Below are positions 18,099 through 26,870 of a stretch of DNA of 64,000 bases, piece by piece. Source of the DNA: Oceaniferula spumae (GTDB lineage Bacteria; Verrucomicrobiota; Verrucomicrobiia; Verrucomicrobiales; Akkermansiaceae). Numbering within the stretch: position 1 is the first letter of the stretch; the number at the start of each line of letters is the position of its first letter. The stretch is from the NCBI RefSeq assembly GCF_042849255.1, contig NZ_AP026866.1, positions 4,526,001 to 4,590,000 of the forward strand, written 5' to 3'. Under the pieces are notes generated by a model. The model ran no database searches. It had not been told where the DNA came from and saw only the letters and a program-made list of their open reading frames with translations. The position numbers were made by a program, and so were the translations under genes.

Positions 18099-18668
18099 AT
18101 GAACCGTATCTTGCAAGGCCTGCTTGTTTTCACACTTCTAGTCGCTGGCATCGACCGTGCCAGTTGCCAGGGTGAGCTCGTGAAATTCTCTGGCAAATAC
18201 GAGAAACCCACAATCAACCAACGACTCTTCGGTGACGAACTCTCGATGGTGAACAACGAACGTGATGAATATGCCACCAATCTCGCAGCTTATGCGGTGA
18301 AAGTGGTGCATGAGAAAAAGGCAGATCAGAAGTCCTTGGATCTTGCGCGCGAGATTCTGGGGTTGGCTTTACACCTTTCTCCCCGAAACAAAAAATGCAT
18401 TGTGGTCAATGCCCAGCTGGCACGCGGCGTAACGCCTGACCGGGTGGCCGCGGACTATGAGCCGGAAGTTTTTGCCCGACTCCTGCTCGCACGGGGACAG
18501 CTCCTCGAAAAGAATGAAGGTGAAATTAACAGTCTGCTGGCTCGGTATCTGATCTCCTTGGCCGCGACCATCGACCCGAGAAACGAAGATGCGATCTATG
18601 AATCGGAGATTCGCCGGATCGATAACGGCGAACTCTCGTGGAAATTACTCACGGATGCTAAGAAATAG
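18099..18668 (+). CDS. Exported hypothetical protein, TPR-like segment
   Basis: Not recognised as a named family. It has 189 aa with a signal peptide (about 1-24, ending near ASC/QG). Residues about 60-105 (SLDLAREILGLALHLSPRNKKCIVVNAQLA) look like a single tetratricopeptide-type helical hairpin, and the rest is mostly helical. The ATG at 18099 was chosen because it starts directly before the signal peptide. A second exported protein lies 53 nt downstream. Confidence 0.6.
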   Translation: MNRILQGLLVFTLLVAGIDRASCQGELVKFSGKYEKPTINQRLFGDELSMVNNERDEYATNLAAYAVKVVHEKKADQKSLDLAREILGLALHLSPRNKKCIVVNAQLARGVTPDRVAADYEPEVFARLLLARGQLLEKNEGEINSLLARYLISLAATIDPRNEDAIYESEIRRIDNGELSWKLLTDAKK

Positions 18669-18721
18669 CATCTGAAATGTGAACTTGCCGTCTGCCCTTT
18701 GGCGTGGCAGGCTTCCGCACC

Positions 18722-19330
18722 ATGACAGCTACGGCTCCATCGCATTTCCTCATTTCCTTAGCCCGACTTACGGTAGTCGTAGGTCTTGGGGCATGTTTGG
18801 TATCTTGTGGCTCCGAGCAAACTGTGACGAAGGAACAAGTCCGTAAGGATGCTTGGGGAAACAAGGAGACGTTCAGTGTTGGGAAAGATAAAGATGGCAA
18901 CCCGATGATGAAGTCGGATCGTCGAAGCTCCATGGAAGGTAAGACAAGCCACATGGCGTCAAACCGTGACTTTGCCGGCAAGGACTACTCCAAGACTTCC
19001 TACCGTAAAAAACGCTGGGGAGGGAATACCATCTTCGGCCGTAAGAAATATGAGGGTAATACCGACGCCAGCCGCTATAAGCAGGAGCCCTGGTTTGTGC
19101 AGAAACAAGCCAGTGCACAGGGCAAAACAGCCTACGGCAGCGACAAATCATTTAATGTGAATCCATTCAGCACATCAACTGCGCATGAGCAGGGTGGACG
19201 CAGGGTTGTTCATAAGTCAGATGCTGAAACGGACGTCCGCCGTCGCGTCTTCATCCAGCCAGATATCATGGACTGGAAAAAGCAGCAGGGCCTAAGCATC
19301 AGCGATACCAACCGCAAATTGGGAAGGTAG
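18722..19330 (+). CDS. Predicted lipoprotein of unknown function
   Basis: The signal sequence ends in the lipobox LVSC, with lipidated Cys29, so it should be anchored in the outer or inner membrane and be a possible substrate of the Lnt-like enzyme at 1636. The mature part (about 174 aa) is basic, rich in Lys, Ser, Gly and Tyr, and low in hydrophobic residues, suggesting disorder or cell-wall contact. No domain was recognised. The GTG at 18704 is an alternative start, but the ATG at 18722 gives a better signal peptide. Confidence 0.65.
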   Translation: MTATAPSHFLISLARLTVVVGLGACLVSCGSEQTVTKEQVRKDAWGNKETFSVGKDKDGNPMMKSDRRSSMEGKTSHMASNRDFAGKDYSKTSYRKKRWGGNTIFGRKKYEGNTDASRYKQEPWFVQKQASAQGKTAYGSDKSFNVNPFSTSTAHEQGGRRVVHKSDAETDVRRRVFIQPDIMDWKKQQGLSISDTNRKLGR

Positions 19331-19614
19331 TCTGACATTTATCAGGCGCATGTGAACTGGAGGCCGATTATTGGGAAGCTTCGCTAAGTTCGAGATGATA
19401 TTTACAGCCTTCCAACGTGCGTTCGCTGGATGCAGACCTTTTAGGTTGAAATGACGTCGTTATTGCGGCAATTTATAAAGCACCTCGATTCTGATCATTG
19501 GATGACCAACCACCGATCCGACGGCTGCTGCGTGCCCTTAAACTTGAAGATTGATGATTTTCATCGATCGTTTTGAACGAAGTCCGCGCTTGTCATCGTT
19601 TATCTAATGCAAAG

Positions 19615-20634
19615 ATGAAGAGCTTTTTCACCACAAATTCACCGATCAATTCCCTCTGGAAATCTGCCTGCGCACTGGCTTTGTCGGCGTGCCTGCTTGG
19701 CAGCCAGCAGTCCTTCGCCAAGGTGCTTCCTTTCAATGAGGCCAAAGCACCTGCTACCAAGGAGGATCTGATCGCGATCCAAAATGCCTTGATGGAAAGC
19801 TCCAAGCGCGCTCGCAAGGCGACCGTGAGCATCAGCCTTGGCCAGGGATTTGGCAGTGGCGTGATTGTTTCCCCGGAAGGCCTCATCCTCACCGCCGCCC
19901 ACGTGAGTGCGGGTGTGGACAAGGATCTCACCGTGATCATGAATGACGGCACGGAGCACAAAGCTGTTTCGATGGGCCTCATTGCCAACACCGATGCCGC
20001 GATGATGCGCATCACCGATGAAGGCAATTATCCCTATGTGGAGATCAACAAGGAAAACGATTACAAGCTAGGTCATTGGGTGTTCGCCTTCGGTCATTCT
20101 GGCGGTTTTGACAAAGACCGTGGCCCAGTGCTTCGCCTCGGAAGAATCGTCAAGGATTCGGAAACGACTCTCCATACCGACTGCAAAGTCATCGGTGGTG
20201 ATTCCGGCGGTCCACTTTTTGACATGGAAGGCCGACTGATCGGTATTCACAGCCGCGTGTCCCAGACCATGGAGGAAAACATGCACGTTCCGATGCGTGA
20301 ATACATCAAGCACTGGGACGACATGAAGCAGAACAAATTCATCGGCGACGGTCCATTTGCCAAACGTCCGGTCAAAGGCAGCGGCTTCATTGGGCTCGGA
20401 ACCTCTGATTCGGAAGACGGGCTCCTCGTTGGTAAAGTTGGCAAAGACACACCAGCTGAAAAAGCCGGCATAGAAGCTGGCGACATCATTCTGGCAATGA
20501 ATGGCAAAGATATTGCTGACAAGGACACCTTCAAATCTGAGCTCAAGGAAATGTCCGAAGGCGATAAGGTGGAGCTTAAAATCTCACGCAAAGGCGAAGA
20601 GAAGACGATTAAGTTCAGACTTGGTAAACGCTAA
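19615..20634 (+). CDS. HtrA/DegP-like periplasmic serine protease with one PDZ
   Basis: S1C trypsin-like protease of 339 aa with a signal peptide (about 1-35). The triad is complete: H96 (TAAHVS), D127 (NTDAAM) and S197 (GGDSGGPL). A C-terminal PDZ domain (about 258-335) contains KAGIEAGDIILAMNG. It probably degrades or chaperones misfolded envelope proteins. The ATG at 19615 is used; TTG at 19573 would put 14 residues before the signal. It is followed 50 nt later by a related but catalytically dead protein. The 284 nt upstream (19331-19614) hold no gene I can support. Confidence 0.88.
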   Translation: MKSFFTTNSPINSLWKSACALALSACLLGSQQSFAKVLPFNEAKAPATKEDLIAIQNALMESSKRARKATVSISLGQGFGSGVIVSPEGLILTAAHVSAGVDKDLTVIMNDGTEHKAVSMGLIANTDAAMMRITDEGNYPYVEINKENDYKLGHWVFAFGHSGGFDKDRGPVLRLGRIVKDSETTLHTDCKVIGGDSGGPLFDMEGRLIGIHSRVSQTMEENMHVPMREYIKHWDDMKQNKFIGDGPFAKRPVKGSGFIGLGTSDSEDGLLVGKVGKDTPAEKAGIEAGDIILAMNGKDIADKDTFKSELKEMSEGDKVELKISRKGEEKTIKFRLGKR

Positions 20635-20684
20635 TCTGAACAACCTCCCCGCTATTTCTCAATATTAATTCCATATCTATCATC

Positions 20685-21725
20685 ATGATTCCAATCACCA
20701 ACACTTTCCGTATCCATCTCGGCATGGCGGCTATGGCTCTGAGCGTCGCAGCCATTCAGCCGGTGGTGGCACAAAACACATTACCTGGGGATCTGCGTAT
20801 CAATGGGAAAACAGTGTGGGAAGCTTTCGAACCTCAGCGTCAGGTGTTGCAGAAAAGTTCCGCAGTGATCTACACGGATGAGAAATCTCGCATCATGAAG
20901 ATCTACGGCACCGTAGTCAGTGAGGATGGTTACATCCTTACCAAAGCGAGCGAGATCGAGGGTGCCAGCCAACTTTCGCTGCGCATCGGGAGTGAGCTTT
21001 ATCGTGATGTGGAAGTGGTGAACGTGGATGAGCAGTGGGATGTGGCCATGCTTAAGATAACTCCCGTAGCTCCACTCGAGCCCGCAATGCTCAGCGATTC
21101 TGAATCCGCTCAGCAGGGTTCTTGGGTAATTTCTAACGGATCAACCACCAGAAGCCAACGACGGGTGAAGGTGGGGATTGTTAGTGCGATCACCCGAGAA
21201 ATTAAAGCCCCCGAGGGAAGAGTCGTCATGGGTGTCCAGCTAGGCGAGGACGATGAAAAAGGCCTCGAACTCAAGAAGGTCACCCCAAAGAGCGGTGGAG
21301 AAAAAGCCGGTTTGAAAGAGGGTGATTTCATCAAGTCTGTCGATGGAGAAAAAATCACCAAGCGAGAGGATTTGTTGAAGCTGATGAAGGATAAAAAAGA
21401 CGGAGACAAAATTGCCGTCGAAGTAGATCGCGATGGCAAATCGATGAAATTCGATGTGGAGCTGTCAGCTCTGCCTGCAGGCCCACAACGCTTGAGCCGG
21501 AATGATCAGATGAGCGGTGGTGACCTCAGTCTCTCTAAGCGACGTGATGCATTCCCTCGCGTCCTTCATCACGATACCCCTCTCATCAAAGACCGCATCG
21601 GTGGACCATTGCTTAATCTGGATGGTGTCTGCATCGGTATGAACATCGCTCGCGCAAGCCGCGTGGCCACGTTCGCCATACCTGCTCGCGAACTTTCTGA
21701 GATCATTTTAAGACTGAAGAAGTAG
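20685..21725 (+). CDS. Catalytically dead HtrA-like protein with internal PDZ
   Basis: Secreted protein of 346 aa (signal about 1-29) related to S1C proteases. Only the catalytic Asp is kept (D119 in WDVAML). The His site reads TKASEI, with Ser89 where TNNHVI has His, and the Ser site reads DRIGGPLLN, with Ile305 in place of Ser. The PDZ-like domain (about 181-262; GEKAGLKEGDFIKSVDGEKIT) lies before the GGPLLNLDG strand, so it is inserted within the protease fold instead of following it. It is probably a regulatory or scaffold partner of the intact protease directly upstream (50 nt gap); this is inference. Confidence 0.75.
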   Translation: MIPITNTFRIHLGMAAMALSVAAIQPVVAQNTLPGDLRINGKTVWEAFEPQRQVLQKSSAVIYTDEKSRIMKIYGTVVSEDGYILTKASEIEGASQLSLRIGSELYRDVEVVNVDEQWDVAMLKITPVAPLEPAMLSDSESAQQGSWVISNGSTTRSQRRVKVGIVSAITREIKAPEGRVVMGVQLGEDDEKGLELKKVTPKSGGEKAGLKEGDFIKSVDGEKITKREDLLKLMKDKKDGDKIAVEVDRDGKSMKFDVELSALPAGPQRLSRNDQMSGGDLSLSKRRDAFPRVLHHDTPLIKDRIGGPLLNLDGVCIGMNIARASRVATFAIPARELSEIILRLKK

Positions 21726-21735
21726 TCTTGAGCCA

Positions 21736-21768
21736 CTTGGTTGTGACTTGAAAATCGTCACGATCAAG
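21736..21768. terminator. Possible shared hairpin between convergent genes
   Basis: CTTGGTTGTGAC (21736-21747) can pair with GTCACGATCAAG (21757-21768) across a 9-nt loop, with two wobble pairs. It lies just after the dead-protease stop codon and overlaps the stop of the converging sulfatase. There is no T-run, so termination is uncertain. Confidence 0.3.
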
Positions 21769-23194
21769 GAGCACCCCAAAACGTCTGCTCAGTGGCCAGT
21801 GATGTTTCGAAATCGCTGATGATGGTGTCGAGTTGGTTGACGATGGATGCATTTGATCCGCTGATATCGAATCGTTCGTGTGGGTCTTTCTCAACGTCAA
21901 ACAACAGCGGGTTGCTACGGCTGGCTGAGAAACCATAATTATTTCCTGTCTGGGAGTAGAGTCTGATGTGCAACTTGTGAGCACCAGCGCGCGCTCCATA
22001 GATGACGTTGCTGCCCGCTCCTGTGTAGACAAATTTGAAGGTGCCGGGCGAAGTCGGGAATTCCGTCGAGTTCAGATAGTTTCTGATGTCTCTGCCGTCG
22101 AGAGTGCGCCCCGTGGGCAGTGGTTCTCCAGCGAGGGCGAAGACCGTAGGCAGAATATCCATCGTGGATGCTGGCTGGTGCTGCACCTTGGCTGGATCGA
22201 TCGTGCCTGGCCACCAGAACACACCCGGCACTCTGACGCCCCCTTCCCACGTAGATCCCTTGCCGTCGCGGAACGGGAGCGCGGATCCGACCAGTAACCT
22301 CGCTTCATCATACTTGGCGTGACTGGCGGTATTTTCAAACCTGATCCATGGACCGTTATCCGAGGTAAAGATCAGCAGCGTATTTTCCTGAATACCTTCC
22401 TCACCAAGTGTTTGCACAATGGAACCAACCATGGCGTCGATTTCCTCAATGCAGTCTCCATACAGACCTCGGAGCGATTTGCCTTTGAACTCCGAGGAGG
22501 CATGCACAGGTAAGTGTGGCATGTTAGGAGCTAGGTAGATGAAAAACGGATTGTCCTTATTGTCTTTGATATATTGAACCGCGCGCTCCCCGTAGCGTTT
22601 GGTCAGTTCTTCGTGCAGGGGCTGTTTGTTTAGAATATCTTCGGCGATGATTTCGTAGCCAGCGACCGGAGTTGTCCCCGATGGATTGGATTTCACCAGA
22701 TCGGCTCCGGGGTCATAATCGTTAGAGACATTGGTGCCTTCCCAAGTGTCGAATCCATGAGCGAGTGGAAATGCATTGGTGGTGAACCCATTGCTGCTGT
22801 TCGGATTCCCCAGGTGCCATTTGCCAAAGAATCCCGTCGAATACCCACGGTTTTTCAACCCTTCGGCGATAGTGATTTCATTGGGGTGAATGTACTTGGA
22901 GGCAGTTGGTGATAGCACCCATGTACCAAAACCTGAACGACGTGGGTTTCTCCCTGTTAGTAACGCGTATCGAGAAGCGCTACATGCACCGGATGCCGTG
23001 TAGAATTGAGGGAAATTAAGACCTTCTCTAACAAGCTTGGAAACATTGGGTGTACGAATGCTCGGATTCCCCGTGTGAGAGAAGTCTCCATAGCCGCAGT
23101 CATCGAGGAAAATGATGATCACATTGGGTTTGTCCAATGCTGGCCGGGCCAACACCATAACGGTGGAGCAGAGTAAAAACAGCAGGGTCTTCAT
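21764..23194 (-). CDS. Secreted type I sulfatase
   Basis: Arylsulfatase-family protein of 476 aa with a signal peptide (about 1-16). The modification motif C71-S-A-S-R is intact, as are FLDDCGYGD (metal site), GKWHLG, NMPHLPV and TSDNG. It is therefore predicted active once the Cys is converted to formylglycine. Its ATG overlaps the stop codon of the upstream multidomain sulfatase-like gene (ATGA at 23191-23194), so the two are translationally coupled and probably made in fixed proportion. Confidence 0.9.
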   Translation of the reverse strand: MKTLLFLLCSTVMVLARPALDKPNVIIIFLDDCGYGDFSHTGNPSIRTPNVSKLVREGLNFPQFYTASGACSASRYALLTGRNPRRSGFGTWVLSPTASKYIHPNEITIAEGLKNRGYSTGFFGKWHLGNPNSSNGFTTNAFPLAHGFDTWEGTNVSNDYDPGADLVKSNPSGTTPVAGYEIIAEDILNKQPLHEELTKRYGERAVQYIKDNKDNPFFIYLAPNMPHLPVHASSEFKGKSLRGLYGDCIEEIDAMVGSIVQTLGEEGIQENTLLIFTSDNGPWIRFENTASHAKYDEARLLVGSALPFRDGKGSTWEGGVRVPGVFWWPGTIDPAKVQHQPASTMDILPTVFALAGEPLPTGRTLDGRDIRNYLNSTEFPTSPGTFKFVYTGAGSNVIYGARAGAHKLHIRLYSQTGNNYGFSASRSNPLLFDVEKDPHERFDISGSNASIVNQLDTIISDFETSLATEQTFWGAP

Positions 23195-25680
23195 GGTTGG
23201 TTTGATTGGATGCGGATAAAATGCTTGCCGTCAGGGCTGTTGAATCCTGGATGATTGTGCAGCACTTCAATGATCACTTGCTCGCGTTCGTCCGCGAGTA
23301 GGGTGGTGCTTTGGATGAAATTTGTTAGAGGTAGGTCGTCCCAGTCATCAAGGTCGTTGCTATGCTGTAAAAGGTAGTGATCGTTCAACGACGCAGCAGG
23401 GCGGGTGAATGTGATGCGCAGCTTGCCCGGCTGGGAGTCGTCAATGTCAGTGACCGTGAGTTTCACCGGCTCGATGGGAGGTAATTGATTTCCCTGAAGT
23501 GAGTTCTGCTGGGCTGTGACCAGTGCTTGTAACTCGTTTACCACCGTTCCATGAGTCGACTGCCGCTGAATACGTTCCGTAGGATCGTTTTCAACCTGAT
23601 AGAGCAGGGGGGCTGTGGCGGAAATTCCATTGATGGGATCAGAGTTGATATAGGAACGATGCAGTTTCCACGGACCTTGTCTGACGGTGGTTAGGGCCCA
23701 ATCAACACTCTCGTGCCGGTAAGAAAATAAGACCCGTGAGATATCCGGAACAGTTTCTCCTCCCAGTAACGTATTTGGCTGGGAGATGCCGTCCAATGTG
23801 CGATCTCCAGGTGCCCAGCCTTGGATGATTTCTAATAAAGACGGAAACAGGTCGGGCAGCCAGACGAGTGCCTGCGAGTCGACTCCGGCAGGGATCACAC
23901 CAGGCCATCGTGCTATCACGGGGGTGCGAATTCCTCCCTCCCATGTGGTGCCTTTACCGTCACGAAGTTGCCCGTTTGATCCAGTGGGGTAGGAGCCTGT
24001 ATTTCTATTTGCTCCAGAATCAGAAATGAAAATCACCAAGGTGTTAGAATCGAGCCCTTCCGACTGCAATGTAGCCAGTATCTCGCCGACCGCTTGATCC
24101 ATGGCTTCAATGCGATTGCCGTATGCACCTAACAGCGAGTTGCCAGTCGATGTCATGGATGGCGGTTGGAAACAGAGAAAAAATGGACCATCCGAAGTGC
24201 TAAGCCAACTTTTTGCCCGCTGCGTCATCTGGTCTAACAAATTAGCTGGAGCTGGTGAGGCGTCGATGACAGTAGCATTTTCCACCAAAGGAGGAAAGGG
24301 GCTTAGAGAGGGAGAGTAGGGTAGGCCATAGAAGAGGTCGGTGCACATTGCTGTAGGATGGCTTCCGGTTGCATCACCTAGGTGCCATGCCCCGATCATG
24401 GCTGTGTGATACCCGGACTTTTTCATCGCCTCGTGCAGCGTCCACTCCCGCCGATCAATACCCGTGGATCCCGAGGCCACGATATCGGACATAGCCGATC
24501 GGGCCACCACCCGTCCGGTAAGCAAGGCATATTGCGCTGCCACATCACTTGGGCCGCTGGTGGTGAACTGGGTGAAACGCACGCCCGAGTATGCAAGAGC
24601 ATCGAGGTTCGGTGTGGCGACCGTAGCCGCGCCATAGCAGCCAAGGTCGTTGAACCCCAAATCATCGGCCACGATGAGGATCACATTCGGCTTTTGTTCG
24701 GGTATAAGCGTGAAATATGCGGAGGTGATTGGTCCTCCAGTACTGTTAGCACCGCCTGAGAATACCCGAGCTTTCACTTTGGCACTGTTAGTTAGCGTGA
24801 AAGGCCCTGAGTAACTTGGCGAGGACTCCGTCGGATCACTTCCGTCCAGCGTGTAGTAGATGGTTGTTCCTGGGGCTGATGATAAACTGATCGTGTCTCC
24901 GGGGCGGAGTATCGTGGAGTCGGGAGTAATCTCGACAGATGGCAGTGGTGGGAACTGACTTACAATCGTCGCGCCTCCCGCGATGGCCGACAGCTCGGCA
25001 GGCGTCAATTTCCTCAAAAAGATGGCTGCGTCATCCAGAGATCCATCGGTTGGACTGCCTCCGTTGAGTGTTCCTATCTGTAATGGCTGGTCAGGAATGA
25101 TGTCTCCAGTCAGTGCAGAAATGTTCACTCCACCGCCTGTGCTTTCCGTACCGTTGATGAATATTTTCGCCGTGTTGCTTGCCCGGTCCACTTCCGCATA
25201 GATGTGTAACCATGTGTTCGTATTTATTAGCGTTGAAGTCGTGTCGACGTTCACACTGTGACCTTGATCGTCATCCAGCCGCAGCCGGAGGATGTTGTTG
25301 GATTGAACAAAAAGCTGATAGCCTGTGCCCGTGCCACTCAATGCATCGAATATTCCAGAACCTGAGTTGATCGAGTCTCGTTTTAGCCATACGGATAGTG
25401 AGAAGCTGTCGTTGCCGGGAGAAATTTGCTCAAGGTTTGGCACACTCAGGTAGTTCGAAGTGCTTCCAATAGCCAAGCTGTAACCAAAGCCAGCCCTCGT
25501 TTGCCAACTCGCAGCTCCCCCAGATTCAGCAGCGTTCAGCTCTGTTCGGCCATAGCTTTCCTCAAGTCGTTTGGCTCCATCCTCACCATCAAACGCCCAG
25601 TGTCCCGCCGGTCTCTGAGCCGCCACGAATTGGCTGCTCAGCAATAGACTGGCAAAGATGCGGAAGAGTGGAGTCATCAT
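23191..25680 (-). CDS. Multidomain sulfatase-like pseudoenzyme (LamG, chitobiase-type repeat, degenerate sulfatase)
   Basis: Secreted protein of 829 aa. Order: signal peptide (1-21), LamG/concanavalin-like domain (about 25-235), CHB_HEX_C-type Ig-like domain (about 249-325; TIYYTLDGSDPTESSPSYSG), sulfatase fold (about 329-750) and a C-terminal beta domain (about 765-829). The sulfatase site is degraded. The formylglycine Cys is Asp379 and its partner Arg is Gln383 (DVAAQ aligned with CSASR). The Lys of GKWHLG is Ala431 (GAWHLG). The Asn of SDNG is Ser555. The active-site His of the HxPH loop is absent. Fold motifs ADDLG and ALLTGR remain, so it is probably a glycan-binding non-enzyme. The double-ATG start at 25677/25680 precedes the signal; an upstream start at 25764 is unlikely. 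Confidence 0.85.
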   Translation of the reverse strand: MMTPLFRIFASLLLSSQFVAAQRPAGHWAFDGEDGAKRLEESYGRTELNAAESGGAASWQTRAGFGYSLAIGSTSNYLSVPNLEQISPGNDSFSLSVWLKRDSINSGSGIFDALSGTGTGYQLFVQSNNILRLRLDDDQGHSVNVDTTSTLINTNTWLHIYAEVDRASNTAKIFINGTESTGGGVNISALTGDIIPDQPLQIGTLNGGSPTDGSLDDAAIFLRKLTPAELSAIAGGATIVSQFPPLPSVEITPDSTILRPGDTISLSSAPGTTIYYTLDGSDPTESSPSYSGPFTLTNSAKVKARVFSGGANSTGGPITSAYFTLIPEQKPNVILIVADDLGFNDLGCYGAATVATPNLDALAYSGVRFTQFTTSGPSDVAAQYALLTGRVVARSAMSDIVASGSTGIDRREWTLHEAMKKSGYHTAMIGAWHLGDATGSHPTAMCTDLFYGLPYSPSLSPFPPLVENATVIDASPAPANLLDQMTQRAKSWLSTSDGPFFLCFQPPSMTSTGNSLLGAYGNRIEAMDQAVGEILATLQSEGLDSNTLVIFISDSGANRNTGSYPTGSNGQLRDGKGTTWEGGIRTPVIARWPGVIPAGVDSQALVWLPDLFPSLLEIIQGWAPGDRTLDGISQPNTLLGGETVPDISRVLFSYRHESVDWALTTVRQGPWKLHRSYINSDPINGISATAPLLYQVENDPTERIQRQSTHGTVVNELQALVTAQQNSLQGNQLPPIEPVKLTVTDIDDSQPGKLRITFTRPAASLNDHYLLQHSNDLDDWDDLPLTNFIQSTTLLADEREQVIIEVLHNHPGFNSPDGKHFIRIQSNQP

Positions 25681-25780
25681 AGAATCTGGATACGGAAACT
25701 TACAGTGGAGCATCGCCATGGCAAATGCTAACGGCCAGAAGACAATGTGCGTGAGGAAACTCAATCAGTCACATAGTGAT

Positions 25781-25814
25781 AAAAAACCGCTCCAGGCGAG
25801 AACCAGGAGCGGTT
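25781..25814 (-). terminator. Rho-independent terminator of PEP-CTERM gene
   Basis: AACCGCTCC (25785-25793) and GGAGCGGTT (25806-25814) form a 9-bp stem with a 12-nt loop, followed on the minus strand by a run of T. It sits 40-73 nt after the PEP-CTERM stop, so the PEP-CTERM gene and the downstream sulfatase pair are probably separate or partly read-through units. Confidence 0.8.
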
Positions 25815-25853
25815 GGAATTGTTCTGCGTGAATTGTTGGAAAGAAAGGGCCAA

Positions 25854-26681
25854 TTATTTACGCCTGCGCAGCAGTAGGGCAAGTCCACTAAGTCCGACCA
25901 ATAAGCCCGTGCTCGGCTCAGGCACAAGATCAGGAGGAGTGAGAGATCGGTCGGCCAATCCTGAGATCTCACTTTCGGTGAGCAGCCCACTAAAGATAGC
26001 AACGTCATCAAGTCCACCATTGAGACCACGGGTTGCCAGCGTGTTTACGTTGAAAGCACCAAGGTATTGATCGACATCCCATGTTGCATCAGCTACCCCG
26101 GAGGCTAAGACCGAGGCACTGGGGGTTCCATTGAGATAAACGGCTAAGTTTCCAGATGGATCAAAGTTGGCAGCAATGTGGAACCACGAGTTGTCCTCTG
26201 GCACAGTAACAAAGGCCACGGCATTGGAGGTCCCTGAGCCATCGACTCGAAATGCCAAGTTGCCGGCATTTCCACCCGACTGGATGAATAATGATTGTGG
26301 ACCGTCACCCCCGTCACCGCTGAAATCAAAAATTCCGCGTCCATCGGTCGATGTGTCCGCAGGTAGCTGCACCCAGTAACTCATGGAGAACGCACCAGAT
26401 ACGTTGGTTGCAGGAGCTATATCTACATAACCCGTCGAATCGAAAGCGCCCCCTCCTGTGACGGCACTGGGGAAAAAGGCCCCCGTGTTACCGTCCTGAC
26501 CGGTGATGGTTGACACCTCGGCACCTGCGGTTCCATTGCTGGCCCCCGCTTTGTCGTTATACCCACCTTCGAAATCCCAATAGTGTAGTAGAGTTACACC
26601 GTGGGCGATGGGAGCGAGGGCGCACGCGCACCCGAAGGCTAAGACGCACTTCTTGGGAGATAATGGGACGAATGTTTTCAT
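25854..26681 (-). CDS. PEP-CTERM sorted LamG-like secreted protein
   Basis: Exported protein of 275 aa. The signal peptide covers about residues 1-28. A LamG/concanavalin-like fold (about 30-240) has strands such as FSMSYWVQLP, SWFHIAANFD, NLAVYLNG and LDDVAIFSGLLT. A PEP-CTERM tail follows: VPEPSTG, a hydrophobic segment and RRRK. The sequence around LDDVAIF and LTESEISGLA resembles the LamG region of the sulfatase-like protein next to it, suggesting a shared ligand class. The ATG at 26681 is used; starting at 26891 would add 70 residues with no signal function. Confidence 0.85.
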   Translation of the reverse strand: MKTFVPLSPKKCVLAFGCACALAPIAHGVTLLHYWDFEGGYNDKAGASNGTAGAEVSTITGQDGNTGAFFPSAVTGGGAFDSTGYVDIAPATNVSGAFSMSYWVQLPADTSTDGRGIFDFSGDGGDGPQSLFIQSGGNAGNLAFRVDGSGTSNAVAFVTVPEDNSWFHIAANFDPSGNLAVYLNGTPSASVLASGVADATWDVDQYLGAFNVNTLATRGLNGGLDDVAIFSGLLTESEISGLADRSLTPPDLVPEPSTGLLVGLSGLALLLRRRK

Positions 26682-26715
26682 AATTAATGGTGAATCAACC
26701 AAAATTAACCAACAG

Positions 26716-26772
26716 CCGTCAATCACAAATAGAGAGGACAATATAGCTAACTCAATTTTCAACAATTGACGG
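26716..26772. promoter_or_regulatory. Spaced 8-bp inverted repeat between divergent genes
   Basis: CCGTCAAT (26716-26723) and ATTGACGG (26765-26772) are perfect inverted copies 41 nt apart in the region between the divergent PEP-CTERM and symporter genes. They could be two operator half-sites for looping or separate binding sites of one regulator. Confidence 0.3.
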
Positions 26773-26870
26773 TGACCAATAGCGGCCCCTTCGCAAGAGT
26801 AAGAGTCTGGCAATTTTCCTTGTGCCCCGGCGACCAGAACTGGCAGTGTGTGCCGAGACACATACTGCCT

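Noticed and set aside
19331..19614. Possible small RNA or gene in the 284-nt gap before the HtrA gene
   Set aside because: Only a weak GATGA/TCATC hairpin near 19550; no T-run and no credible reading frame.
20685..21725. Second HtrA-like gene as a decaying pseudogene
   Set aside because: The frame is open over 346 codons with an intact signal peptide, a conserved PDZ core and a preserved fold, so it is more likely a maintained pseudoenzyme.
23187..23196. Fusion or sequencing error joining the two sulfatase genes
   Set aside because: The ATGA overlap, a full signal peptide on the second protein and a complete C-terminal domain on the first support two genes.
25681..25764. N-terminal extension of the multidomain sulfatase-like protein
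   Set aside because: The extra 28 residues precede a good signal peptide that begins at the double ATG 25680/25677.
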